Of a stretch of DNA of 64,000 nucleotides, positions 18,670-27,247 are shown piece by piece. Source of the DNA: Paenibacillus sp. FSL H8-0332 (lineage in GTDB: Bacteria; Bacillota; Bacilli; Paenibacillales; Paenibacillaceae); contig NZ_CP150145.1 in NCBI RefSeq assembly GCF_037963835.1, positions 4,526,001 through 4,590,000 of the forward strand. The letters run 5' to 3'. Each line of letters begins with the position of its first letter. The stretch's first letter is position 1. The translations under genes and the position numbers were made by a program. The notes beneath the pieces are model-generated. The model was not told the DNA's origin. It did not search any database and saw only the letters and a program-made list of their open reading frames with translations.

Positions 18670-19680
18670 CTATTCATAACGGATTCTCGGGTCAATGAAC
18701 CCGTAGATCAGGTCGACCGCCAGGTTAATTCCGCAGTAGAGCACGGCACTGACCAGTGTGAACGCCTGGATCGGCGCGTAATCCGCCGCCAGTATGGAGT
18801 CGGTGACATAGCCGCCGATTCCCGGCCAGGAGAAGATGGTCTCTGTGATGACCGCGCCGCCCATCAGGAAGCCGAACTGGAGTCCGAGCACCGTTAGCGT
18901 AGGAATCAGCGCATTGACCAGTGCGTGCTTGTAGATGACGGCCGATTCCCGCAGCCCCTTGGCCCGGGCGGTGCGGACGAAGTCCTGATCGACCACCTCC
19001 AGCATGCTGGAGCGGGTCATCCGGGCGATGATCGCCATCGTGCCGGTACTGAGGCAGATCGCCGGAAGCACGAGATGCGCGAGACTGCTTTTAAGTGCAG
19101 CGGTGTCGCCGGAGAGTATACTGTCCAGCACGTACAGCCCGGTGATATGCACCGGCGGGTTAAGATCCCCGCTGATCCGGCCCATCGGTGCCGGCGCCCA
19201 GCCCAGAATGGAGTAGAAAATATAGATGAACATCAGTCCGAGCCAGAAGATCGGCACACAAGCACCTATCAGGGAGAACACACGCGAGATGTGATCCAGC
19301 AGGGATTCCTTACGGGTAGCGGCCACAATGCCTACCGGAATGGCGATCAGAATTGCAATCAGGATGCTGGCCAGGGTCAGCTCAATCGTAGCCGGGAAGC
19401 GTGAGGCCAGATCGCTGGCGACCGAATGTCCGGTGTGATAGGCATAGCCGATATCGCCTTGCAGCAGCTGCCCGATGTAAGCGAAGAACTGGATATACAG
19501 CGGCTTGTCCAGCCCCATATCCTCGCGGATCTTGTTCACAATCTCCTCTGGAGCCTGCTCTCCGGCCAGCATAATCGCAGGATCGCCCGGCAGCACTCTC
19601 GACAGAATGAAGGTGATGACGATAATACCGAGCAAGGCAGGAATCATCTGCACGAGTCTTTTTAATGTATAAGCAAACAA
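18670..19680 (-). CDS. Peptide ABC transporter permease (DppB type)
   Basis: 336 residues. Typical DppB N-terminus MFAYTLKRLVQMIPALLGII, the motif RVLPGDPAIMLAG, and the EAA loop DFVRTARAKGLRESAVIYKH. It is the first gene of the importer operon (permeases, binding protein, M20 peptidase, two ATPases). It lies about 240 bp downstream of pucR, with pucR's terminator in between, so it likely has its own promoter, possibly controlled by the PucR protein. Confidence 0.93.
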   Translation of the reverse strand: MFAYTLKRLVQMIPALLGIIVITFILSRVLPGDPAIMLAGEQAPEEIVNKIREDMGLDKPLYIQFFAYIGQLLQGDIGYAYHTGHSVASDLASRFPATIELTLASILIAILIAIPVGIVAATRKESLLDHISRVFSLIGACVPIFWLGLMFIYIFYSILGWAPAPMGRISGDLNPPVHITGLYVLDSILSGDTAALKSSLAHLVLPAICLSTGTMAIIARMTRSSMLEVVDQDFVRTARAKGLRESAVIYKHALVNALIPTLTVLGLQFGFLMGGAVITETIFSWPGIGGYVTDSILAADYAPIQAFTLVSAVLYCGINLAVDLIYGFIDPRIRYE

Positions 19681-19827
19681 TGAATCAACCCCCTTACGAC
19701 TTCGACTTCTGTGCCTCTGTGACGGAATTCCGCTCTCATGTCAGGTAATACGTGTATGCTTTGTCTTATTAAAGTGTTGAGCTAATTCTACATAGAATTT
19801 CACAGTCACTCTACGTCCCGTTCAGCT

Positions 19828-19860
19828 AAAAAAATGCACAACCGTTTGTCGGTTGTGCAC
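19828..19860 (-). terminator. Terminator of the pucR-type gene
   Basis: Perfect hairpin TGCACAACC / GGTTGTGCA with loop GTTTGTC, followed by seven T on the minus strand. It isolates the PucR gene from the transporter operon downstream. Confidence 0.9.
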
Positions 19861-19921
19861 TATCAACCCATATTAATGTTAGATTTACTCACATGGCATT
19901 CCTGAAATCTTCCAAAGCGCC

Positions 19922-21448
19922 CTATTTTTCCTGGAGGTAGTAGTAAATCAGGCACAAATGGCAGACAAACTGCTCACGCGGATCATTCAGATCGAAGCCG
20001 GTGATATCCCGAATCCGCTCCAGCCGGTATTTGACGGAGTTGCGGTGGATATAGAGGCTGTTCGCCGTCTCAATCAGACTGCCCCGGCACTCCAGATAAT
20101 GATAGAAGGTCAGCAGCATATTGCTGTCATGCTCCTGGTCATATTGCAGCAGCTTGCCCAACTTGCGCTCGAACAGCTGCTCGAACCCCGGACCGCCAAG
20201 CCCCTCCAGCAGATGATAGACCTCCATCTCTTCATAGCGGGTAATCCCGCCGGGACCTTGTCCCAGCCTTCTGGAGATGGACAGCGCTTTACGCGCCTCG
20301 TTATAGCTGGTGTGGATGTCCCACAGGTATTCCGAGGTACCGATACCGCAGCGGTAGCTGCTTAAGCCTTCTCCCTTGTCCTGCAGCCAGCCGCTCAGCG
20401 TCTTCTCCCACGGCTCCTCTGTATCTCCTCCCGGCGTGAACCTGCGCCCCTCCTGCGTAGGCAGGAACAGCACCGCCCGGCTCGAACGGTATTCTACGTG
20501 CGGCGTGACTCCGCGCTTCTTCGCCTCCCGTTCCAGCAGCCGGTTCACCGTCTCCTCACTCGGCGCCGTCTCCCCTTCGATGACGGCCACCTCCCACTTG
20601 TGCTCCGGGTTCATCCCAAGCTGGCGGGCCCGCCGCTGCACCTCATGCCTCGACGGCAGCGGCGGGGTCAGCAGCTCATCGATGAAGTTGCCGCGCAGCC
20701 GGAATTCCGTATCCTCGGCTACTTTACGCCGCATCAGTTCAAGGGCAAAGACGAGCCTTGCCTGCTCGATGCCCACTTCCTCCATGTCATCGAGCTGCTC
20801 CTTGTCAACGAGCAGCCGGGCAACCGTCCGGCGGTCCACATGGATGTTCCAGTTCAGCGGCGCAGCGCTCTGCGCCCAGTCATAGTCTGCCGGGGAGGAT
20901 ACAATTATCTTCCGCTCCGTATCCACGAGTGCCACCGGGGCCTTAAGGAATTCGGCCACACTGTCACTGACCGCCTGAATACCGCTGTTCTCCAGCACCA
21001 TGGTGGTTAGCGTGCGGTAGACCTCCTCCGCCCGGCGCAGCAGCATCGCCTGCCGCCCCAGCAGCAACTCCATCACCGGCTGGGTGATATCCGTGTACGG
21101 AATCTCGGGCGGGATCTCCACAATCGGCAGACCGCAGGCATTGCTGGCCTCAATAGCCCCTTGAGGGATCTCCTTCAGGAAGCGGGCCGGCTTGATCGCC
21201 AGCGCCGCCGCGCCCAGATTGTCGAGCGTATAGATCAGCTCGGTCAGCAGTGAAGGATCATGACGGATTGAATAGGCCGTAGTCAGTAGCATCACCCCTT
21301 CGCTGATCCAGCCCTTCAGATCCGGGACCTCCATAATATCCACGAACCGGACCACCCGGTCCAGCCCCTGCTCCCCGCTGATGACCTTCGCTTTCCCAAG
21401 AACCGAGAGCTCCATTAGCTCCCGCAGCGTAATTCCTCGTGTATTCAC
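19922..21448 (-). CDS. PucR-family transcriptional activator
   Basis: About 508 residues. The N-terminal PucR domain begins TRGITLRELMELSVLGKAK and continues SGEQGLDRVVRFVDIMEVPD. A central GGDEF-like/GAF-type region follows, and the C-terminal PucR helix-turn-helix is visible: NMLLTFYHYLECRGSLIETA then LYIHRNSVKYRLERIRDITG. Members control purine, amino-acid or peptide catabolic genes in response to metabolites. The start is GTG at 21448, 6 nt behind GGGAGG; the open frame extends upstream to 21562 without a ribosome site. It sits between the transporter operon and the DUF1177 operon and is the likely regulator of both. Confidence 0.9.
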   Translation of the reverse strand: MNTRGITLRELMELSVLGKAKVISGEQGLDRVVRFVDIMEVPDLKGWISEGVMLLTTAYSIRHDPSLLTELIYTLDNLGAAALAIKPARFLKEIPQGAIEASNACGLPIVEIPPEIPYTDITQPVMELLLGRQAMLLRRAEEVYRTLTTMVLENSGIQAVSDSVAEFLKAPVALVDTERKIIVSSPADYDWAQSAAPLNWNIHVDRRTVARLLVDKEQLDDMEEVGIEQARLVFALELMRRKVAEDTEFRLRGNFIDELLTPPLPSRHEVQRRARQLGMNPEHKWEVAVIEGETAPSEETVNRLLEREAKKRGVTPHVEYRSSRAVLFLPTQEGRRFTPGGDTEEPWEKTLSGWLQDKGEGLSSYRCGIGTSEYLWDIHTSYNEARKALSISRRLGQGPGGITRYEEMEVYHLLEGLGGPGFEQLFERKLGKLLQYDQEHDSNMLLTFYHYLECRGSLIETANSLYIHRNSVKYRLERIRDITGFDLNDPREQFVCHLCLIYYYLQEK

Positions 21449-21605
21449 CCTTCCGCCTCCCTCTGCTGTCTTCAGTATTTCATGATTTTTCCTGAAATAT
21501 GCCACATCTCTGCCACCAGCCACTTTTTGCGTTCCCGCTAGTTTATCAGAGATTCCCGCCAAGCCACAGGAAATAGATATCCAATTACGGCATATTTTCG
21601 GTTGT

Positions 21606-21618
21606 AAAAGCGCTTTAG
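21606..21618. promoter_or_regulatory. Palindrome resembling a catabolite (cre) operator
   Basis: AAAGCGCTTT is a perfect 10-bp palindrome about 155 bp upstream of the pucR-type start. It matches only part of the cre consensus (the flanking TG and CA are missing), so carbon-catabolite control is only a possibility. Confidence 0.3.
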
Positions 21619-21871
21619 GAATAATATGGAAGGTTATAGATGAACGAAACCGGTACTATAAATTTACTAGGTCCCTCCCTTATCTAACTTTTCAAATCCA
21701 CAGGCTCACCACAGCTATTCAACTGACCTTTAACTAACTATATCTCTGATTTGTCTTCTACCCCATTCACTGAAAACAATAAAAATGCAATTTCACTCCT
21801 CCACCCCCACTTTCCTGCTCCACCAAAGCTATGCTCCTGCCACTACTCCCCTCCTGGTCCATCCGCTGAAT

Positions 21872-21897
21872 TCAGGTGCACTAATGCTCTTCATTCG
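21872..21897. repeat. Copy of a dispersed repeat also present at 33201 and 33252
   Basis: CAGGTGCACTAATGCTCTTC followed by ATT at 21873 recurs almost unchanged at 33201 and, with small changes, at 33252. The rest of the 690-bp gene-free stretch (21449-22141) holds a weak palindrome and the terminator at about 21970; nothing else was recognised. Confidence 0.8.
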
Positions 21898-21969
21898 CCC
21901 AATGGTCTCCCGAGCAACAGATCAGCACCGGTATTCCAATGGTTGTTCCCTCGCCAATTGCTTATCATC

Positions 21970-22008
21970 AAAAAAAGCGTTCCCCGGCCTTAGCCAGGAA
22001 GAACGCTT
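21970..22008 (-). terminator. Terminator of the DUF1177-AroM-M29-racemase operon
   Basis: Arms AAGCGTTC and GAACGCTT with a short inner stem, followed on the minus strand by seven T. It is about 135 bp after the racemase stop. Confidence 0.8.
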
Positions 22009-22141
22009 AACAAAATACAACCTCAATGATTAGCCGCTGAACTGTGCGACAGCCTCTTAGCCCACCTACAGGCCAACGCCTACGACCGTCGCTCTGCTCT
22101 CGCAGCCAAGCCAGCCAGCACCTACACCCGAGCCAGTGTAT

Positions 22142-22792
22142 CTACACCCGCCTCGCTGCTCCCGCAGCCGTGGCGGATGCTGCCGCTCCAAGGCAGAGTA
22201 TAGGATCGAACGCTCGAATGCCGAGCCGTTCTTCCAGTTCAGCCGCCAGCCCGATCGTGGCGAAGCCGGTGCAGGCCAGCACAAGGACTTCGGCGCCGCG
22301 CTCCACCAGCCGGGCGGCTCCCGCCAGTGCGCCCGCCCGTCCGGCAGGTGTGCCCAGATCCAGAGTGGTCGTCACGCCATCGGGGCGGTCCATGCCGATG
22401 TACGCCTCACCGAGTATGCCGCGGATGAGCGGCGGCACCTCTTCCAGAATCGTCAGCACACCGATCCTGCTGCTATAGGCAAGGGCCATCAGGGCTGCGC
22501 AGGAGCCCGCCCCCAGAACAGGAACCCCCACCGCCGCCCTCGCCTCCGCCAGCGCCGGGTCAGCAGCACAGCTGATGCCGATTGCCGTACACCCCTGCTG
22601 CTCCAGTTCCCGGGCAAGCGTGATAATCTTTGGAATAGATTCCGCCTCTGTCTGCGCATCATACACACCCCGGGGCTGATCCGGGATGCAGCGGCTTATC
22701 ACCTGCAGACCGTACCGCCGCTCAATTAAATCTCCATGTAACTGAATTGCAGAGCTCTCCTGCAATGTAATGACACGTATGATTCCAAGCAT
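22142..22792 (-). CDS. Asp/Glu/hydantoin racemase-family protein
   Basis: 216 residues. It has the two-cysteine catalytic arrangement of the aspartate/glutamate/hydantoin racemase superfamily: GISCAADPALAEAR in the first half and LVLACTGFATIG in the second, plus VPVLGAGSCAALMAL. It opens LGIIRVITLQESSAIQLHGD, as in the family. Such enzymes invert the alpha carbon of an amino acid or hydantoin without a cofactor. It is the last gene of the four-gene operon, after the M29-like gene. Confidence 0.87.
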   Translation of the reverse strand: MLGIIRVITLQESSAIQLHGDLIERRYGLQVISRCIPDQPRGVYDAQTEAESIPKIITLARELEQQGCTAIGISCAADPALAEARAAVGVPVLGAGSCAALMALAYSSRIGVLTILEEVPPLIRGILGEAYIGMDRPDGVTTTLDLGTPAGRAGALAGAARLVERGAEVLVLACTGFATIGLAAELEERLGIRAFDPILCLGAAASATAAGAARRV

Positions 22793-22849
22793 CCTGTCTC
22801 CCCCTGCTCCATTAAAGTGTGTGAATGTCTCTTGCAGCAGTAACAGCAG

Positions 22850-23794
22850 TTACAGCAATTCCCCAGCCTGCATAATCAGCTTGTCGTCGATGTACACATC
22901 CGGCTTCATGACCACAGCATCAATATGTACGCCAGCCGCAACGACCCCGCCGAAGGTATTATTGCTGCCAAAAGCCACATGGATCGTCCCGTATACCTTC
23001 TCATCCTCCAGCACCACACCTGTAATCCGGGCCTTGTTGTTGGTCCCGATGCCGAATTCGCCCAGCAGCCTGCCATCGCCATCGCCAAGCATGTCAAGCA
23101 GCTTGCCGCCATGCTCCCCGCCGGCATGGATCAGCCGCCCTTGCTCTACAGTCAGCACCATCGGACTATCCAGTGCGCCAATCCCCGCAACCGAGCCATC
23201 CACCTTAATCTGGCCGGTAGCAGTACCTTCCAGCGGCGCAATATAAGCTTCACCGGAGGGCAGGTTGCCCGATTCGCCCGGATTCAGATACAAGCCGGTA
23301 CTAAGCACACCGTCCCGGCCGTCAATGGAGAAGCTTAAGGATAGACCATCCTTCTCCACACGCACCCGGTTGCCCGCAGACAACAGCGCAGCTACCTGCT
23401 CGGTCAGCGCCTTCACCTGCCCATAGTCCGCAGTGATCGCCCCGTGGCTGAACATATCATCGGTGATCCCCGGCATGGTCGCTACCCGGGTTCCCGCTGC
23501 GGCTGCCTGCTTGCGCGCCGCCGTATGTGTCATCGAATGGGTCGTGATACATACGGCCACATCTGCCTTAGCCATAGCTGCGGCAACCGGAGCCGGAGGC
23601 TCCTCCCCCGATCTGCTCCGCGGCTGCATAACCAGCAGCATCGATTCGGCTCCCAGCCGCTTACCCGCCTCATAGACCGACTCGGCCAGATCACGCTTAT
23701 CATCGTCGGCTACTACAGCCAGCAGTTCTCCGCTGGCAAGCCCGAGACAATCCTTAAGAACATTCATGCTAATTCCGATTCTTGCTTCACTCAT
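22850..23794 (-). CDS. M29-like aminopeptidase family protein
   Basis: About 314 residues, shorter than classical AmpS/AmpT (about 410). The C-terminal half has the M29 metal-site pattern: GRLLGEFGIGTNNKARI (Glu), YGTIHVAFGSNNTFGG (His) and GVHIDAVVMKPDVYIDD (His-x-Asp). The N-terminal half contains VAVCITTHSMTHTAARKQA, also seen in M29 proteins. The start is the ATG at 23794, 8 nt behind GGGAGG; an ATG two codons earlier is too close to it. It overlaps neither neighbour and starts 18 bp after the AroM stop. Probably cleaves or modifies the compound this operon handles. Confidence 0.82.
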   Translation of the reverse strand: MSEARIGISMNVLKDCLGLASGELLAVVADDDKRDLAESVYEAGKRLGAESMLLVMQPRSRSGEEPPAPVAAAMAKADVAVCITTHSMTHTAARKQAAAAGTRVATMPGITDDMFSHGAITADYGQVKALTEQVAALLSAGNRVRVEKDGLSLSFSIDGRDGVLSTGLYLNPGESGNLPSGEAYIAPLEGTATGQIKVDGSVAGIGALDSPMVLTVEQGRLIHAGGEHGGKLLDMLGDGDGRLLGEFGIGTNNKARITGVVLEDEKVYGTIHVAFGSNNTFGGVVAAGVHIDAVVMKPDVYIDDKLIMQAGELL

Positions 23795-23811
23795 CTTCAT
23801 TTCCTCCCGAA

Positions 23812-24480
23812 TCACACCATTTCTGCTACTAGCTTGCCCATCAGGGCATTGGACAGGACGGCAGGCACTCCTGCGGAGGCCGCCCACTGTCTATGCTGCT
23901 CCACATATCCCATACAGTCAAGCACGATCACATCCGCGCGATCCTTCAGACGCTCTGCTGCGGCGCGAAAATCCGCTTCCGTACCCGTATAAGGTGAAGC
24001 TGCTGCGAACGGCAGCCGGGCTCCGGCACCTGCGAATTTCTCAATCATTGCGTCCTCCTGCTCAGGCAAAGGGCCAATCAGTCCCAGACGGCGCCCGTCC
24101 AGCATCGCCTGCACAACCGGAGGAATGATCCGGTCCGGCTCAATCAGATGGGCAACAGACGTATGCAGCCCCGGAAAAACTCCCGTGCAAGCCAGCAGGA
24201 TCGTCCGAATCCCAGCGGCTTCCATAGCATCAATCTTCCCTTGCAGAACGGACTGTATCCGCTCCCGGGAGATCACCGCAGCAGACCCGTCTGTCATACG
24301 GGTGGTTAATACGTACTCCCCCGGGGCTGGACTGTAATACTCCTTAACCTGTTCAGCCGTGAATCCGTCCAGCACCCCGGACTGTACCAGTCCCGCCTTG
24401 CCCTCCAGATATTTCTCAAGGATAGGCGCAACATCCTGCCTGGGCGCTTGTCCAATCGTAATCAGCCCGATATTTTTCAT
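23812..24480 (-). CDS. AroM family protein
   Basis: 222 residues, related to E. coli AroM and distantly to Asp/Glu racemases. Family start NIGLITIGQAPRQDVAPIL, then SGVLDGFT, a Cys in TILLACTGVFPGL and another in VIVLDCMGYVEQHR. Despite its name the E. coli protein has no proven role in aromatic synthesis. Two conserved cysteines in racemase-like context suggest an isomerase or racemase. Third-last gene of the operon, between DUF1177 and the M29-like gene. Confidence 0.87.
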   Translation of the reverse strand: MKNIGLITIGQAPRQDVAPILEKYLEGKAGLVQSGVLDGFTAEQVKEYYSPAPGEYVLTTRMTDGSAAVISRERIQSVLQGKIDAMEAAGIRTILLACTGVFPGLHTSVAHLIEPDRIIPPVVQAMLDGRRLGLIGPLPEQEDAMIEKFAGAGARLPFAAASPYTGTEADFRAAAERLKDRADVIVLDCMGYVEQHRQWAASAGVPAVLSNALMGKLVAEMV

Positions 24481-24586
24481 CTTTGTTCCTCCAGACGCTA
24501 TGGGTTACAGCCAAGCTGTGCTAACCTGTGCTAACAGAGCAGGCGCTGAAGGAAATTCAGCGCCTACCTGCAATACCAATATCCTG

Positions 24587-25537
24587 TTATTGAGATGTGA
24601 CTGTCGGTTGGCCCAGCGTTTGCAGCACTCTCATTGAACCGTACAGCTCGGTAATCTTCGCAAACTCTGCTTCGTTGTAGAAAGAGCATGTTCCCTGCGT
24701 TACTTCCTTGGCCGTCTCGATAGCAAAACGCACCGCCTGGGCGATATCCACCTCATGGCTGGCGCCGGTGCCGCAGCCCGGAACCATAGACTGGGCAGTA
24801 ATCGCCAGACCCACCACCGGCGCAGAGGTAGCTACCGCAGGCTGAAGAATGGAATTGATATGATAGAGCCCGTTGCCGTAAGGGGTAATATCCTGAGTCG
24901 TCACCGGAAAAGTAACCGGATACTGCCCTGTCGTCATCTCCTTGATCCGCAGCAAATCTTCACTCACCCGCAGAATGTATCCTTCTTTGACCGTCGGCGA
25001 GATGGCGATCCCTTTGTGATTAACCACGCGGTTGCCTTTGGTCGTATCAATCGATAGAACCGCTTCCATCTCCGGCAGCACTTCATGCTCATTCATCTGC
25101 AGAATATCCACAGGGGAATCCATGAAATCCACCGGCTCGTGCGGCAGGGTCGGAGCATCCGGGCAAATATGGGTGGTCACCAGAACATCCCCCAGCAGCA
25201 CATCCCCTTTGGTCTGCATGTCTGCCAGCTTCAGCGCAGAAGCAATCGCCGCTACCGCACCGTCTGCATCAGAGACCAGGCCAATCCGGCTCGGGCGCGC
25301 CCCGATACCACCCAGTCTGCCGACAATGCCGAACGTTGGGGCAGAACCGCCGCCAAGCTTGCCTTCGCTGCCCGGGATCGTGATTTTGACGAATTCTGTG
25401 CTGCCCTTCTCCCCTTCCACCTTCTGAATCTCAACCTTAACCGCAGGATATTCTGCGAATAACTGCTTGACCTGCTTACCGTTAACATAAGCGCTGTCCA
25501 GTGCGTTCAAGACTGTAATTGTTTGATGAAGTGCCAT
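24587..25537 (-). CDS. DUF1177 family protein
   Basis: 316 residues without signal peptide or membrane helix. Landmarks are ALDSAYVNGKQVKQLFAEYP, GSAPTFGIVGRLGGIGARPS, VTTHICPDAPTLPHEPVDFM, and a C-terminal QSMVPGCGTGASHEVDIAQA. Function of DUF1177 is unknown; it recurs beside AroM and amino-acid/peptide genes. First gene of the operon, 107 bp ahead of aroM. A conserved Cys/His set (THICPDAP, PGCGTGASHE) could be catalytic or metal-binding. Confidence 0.87.
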   Translation of the reverse strand: MALHQTITVLNALDSAYVNGKQVKQLFAEYPAVKVEIQKVEGEKGSTEFVKITIPGSEGKLGGGSAPTFGIVGRLGGIGARPSRIGLVSDADGAVAAIASALKLADMQTKGDVLLGDVLVTTHICPDAPTLPHEPVDFMDSPVDILQMNEHEVLPEMEAVLSIDTTKGNRVVNHKGIAISPTVKEGYILRVSEDLLRIKEMTTGQYPVTFPVTTQDITPYGNGLYHINSILQPAVATSAPVVGLAITAQSMVPGCGTGASHEVDIAQAVRFAIETAKEVTQGTCSFYNEAEFAKITELYGSMRVLQTLGQPTVTSQ

Positions 25538-25801
25538 TCTAATTCCTCCCCGGATGCATGCTCATGTTTGTCATGTTTGCATTTATACTATCTCATCCGG
25601 CAAAATGTCCACAATGTACCGCCCTGCCAAACTGGAACAGCATTTCTTGTCCTTTGCAGATAAACCTTACGTCCGAGGACACTCTTCTTCCAAATGCCTG
25701 AACTCTGCCTTAGTACAAAGCAACAAATAAAGGGAATGCTATCCAAATCCGCGAATATAAGAAAGGTTATACCATCAAAATCTAAGAAAAGAGGTCAGTA
25801 C

Positions 25802-26845
25802 ATGAAGCGGGAACAGATAGTAGAGCCAGAACGGCTCGATACATTCATCGGCGAAGAAGCCCGGCGCTCCGGGTTCTCGGGGGTGGTGCAGGTCTCGCAC
25901 AAGGAACAGACTCTCGCAGAAGCGGCTTACGGCCAGGCCAATATCACGGAGGAACGGAGCAACCGGGTGGATACCCGCTTCGGGATTGCTTCCGGGAGCA
26001 AACTATTCACAGCGATAGCCGTCTGCCAGCTGGCGGAGCAGGGCAAGCTTTCTTTTGACAGCAAAGTACTGGAGATCTTGCACGAACTGGAGTTTCCTTT
26101 GTTTGACCCGGAGATCACGGTACATGAGCTGCTGACGCATAGCTCGGGAATTCCGGATTATTTTGATGAGGAGACGATGGAGGATTTCGCTACACTCTGG
26201 AACGATACCCCGATGTACACACTAAGGCGGCCCGTTGATTTCCTGCCCATGTTCGCGGCACTGCCGATGAAATTCAGTCCTGGCGAGCGGTTCCACTACA
26301 ACAACGCGGGTTACATTATGCTTAGCCTGCTCATAGAAACGGTCAGCGGGATGAAGTTCACGGATTATGTGGAACAACATATTTTCCGGCCTTGCGAGAT
26401 GCAGGATTCCGGTTACTTCGCCTTTGATGCCCTCCCGGCCAACACAGCTCTAGGTTATATAGACAACGGTAACGGTCAAAGTATCAGTAACATTTACTCT
26501 CTTCCGGTTGTGGGCGGCGGCGATGGAGGTGCTTTTGTCACAGCAGCGGATATGCAGAAGTTATGGACAGGCTTGCTCACGCACAAGCTGCTGCAGCCCG
26601 AGACGACAGCCCTGCTGCTCACACCGCATATTCATGTGGATGAGGACACCCGTTATGGCTATGGAGTATGGATCTCGATCCGTAACGGTGAGATATTGAA
26701 ATATCATATCATGGGCTACGATCCCGGCATCTCCTTCCGCTCCGCAGTCTATCCGGCAAGTGGTGCCGCCTTCACTGCTCTCAGCAACCAAAGTGGAGAT
26801 GTCTATCGGATGATGCTGGCCATTGAGGGAATTCTGCCGCTGTAA
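25802..26845 (+). CDS. Serine beta-lactamase-like hydrolase (class C/S12 family)
   Basis: 347 residues. S12 motifs: SGSK (catalytic Ser and Lys) in FGIASGSKLFTAIAVCQLAE, the YNN motif in FHYNNAGYIMLSLLIE, and an HxG-like MGYDPG near the C-terminus. No signal peptide, so a cytoplasmic esterase, peptidase or D-amino-acid-peptide hydrolase is more likely than a penicillinase. The start is the ATG at 25802, behind AGAGGT; the frame extends upstream without a ribosome site. It is divergent from the DUF1177 operon. Confidence 0.87.
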   Translation: MKREQIVEPERLDTFIGEEARRSGFSGVVQVSHKEQTLAEAAYGQANITEERSNRVDTRFGIASGSKLFTAIAVCQLAEQGKLSFDSKVLEILHELEFPLFDPEITVHELLTHSSGIPDYFDEETMEDFATLWNDTPMYTLRRPVDFLPMFAALPMKFSPGERFHYNNAGYIMLSLLIETVSGMKFTDYVEQHIFRPCEMQDSGYFAFDALPANTALGYIDNGNGQSISNIYSLPVVGGGDGGAFVTAADMQKLWTGLLTHKLLQPETTALLLTPHIHVDEDTRYGYGVWISIRNGEILKYHIMGYDPGISFRSAVYPASGAAFTALSNQSGDVYRMMLAIEGILPL

Positions 26846-26894
26846 AAAGGTGTGTCCGCACGGAGCAGCACAGAGGATTATGAAATAAGTGGGA

Positions 26895-27103
26895 TTTGTA
26901 CACTTCCTTCCAGCATATGGACCGCAACCCCTACAATAAATGGATAAACGTCACTTAATTTTACTGATTCCTCCTCTTAGGCGGGTATATTGAATAATCA
27001 AATGTACTTTTTCCAACTAAAAACCAATTATCGTTCATTCAAGGAAAATTAAATGCCTTTTTTCCACTTGCGTCCTACGGGGTCTCCTGAATAACCCAAC
27101 CAG
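26895..27103. repeat. Degenerate repeats spaced about 51 bp
   Basis: AATGTACTTTTTCCAACT at 27001 and AATGCCTTTTTTCCACTT at 27052 are 51 bp apart. Weaker relatives (TTTGTACACTTCC near 26896, AACGTCACTTAAT near 26948) precede them at about the same spacing. Located in the 400-bp gene-free stretch after the serine hydrolase. Confidence 0.6.
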
Positions 27104-27118
27104 CCCCCCCCCCCCCCC
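27104..27118. repeat. Poly-C tract of 15 bases
   Basis: Uninterrupted run of 15 C between AACCAG and AATCC, followed by an A-rich segment of CAAA-type repeats. Homopolymers of this length slip easily. Confidence 0.95.
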
Positions 27119-27152
27119 AATCCAGATCAAAACAAACCAACCAAACAAACCA

Positions 27153-27196
27153 AAACAAGCCGCACAACAGCAATTTGCTGATTGTACGGCTTGTTT
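27153..27196 (-). terminator. Terminator after the nucleoside phosphorylase operon
   Basis: AAACAAGCCG pairs with CGGCTTGTTT, with inner stem CAGCAA/TTGCTG. On the minus strand it is followed by the T-rich TTGGTTTGTTTGG. It lies about 50 bp after the pdp stop. Confidence 0.65.
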
Positions 27197-27247
27197 GGTC
27201 ATTTCTATGAAATTCAGCTATCCGGAACGACTAAACCGGAGTCCGCT

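Noticed and set aside
20376-21010. Long plus-strand ORFs over the PucR gene
   Set aside because: High-GC antisense frames opposite a coding region with intact domains.
21822-21950. Further 51-bp units around the repeat at 21873
   Set aside because: Sequences at 21822 and 21923 show only weak similarity, so I list only the single clear copy.
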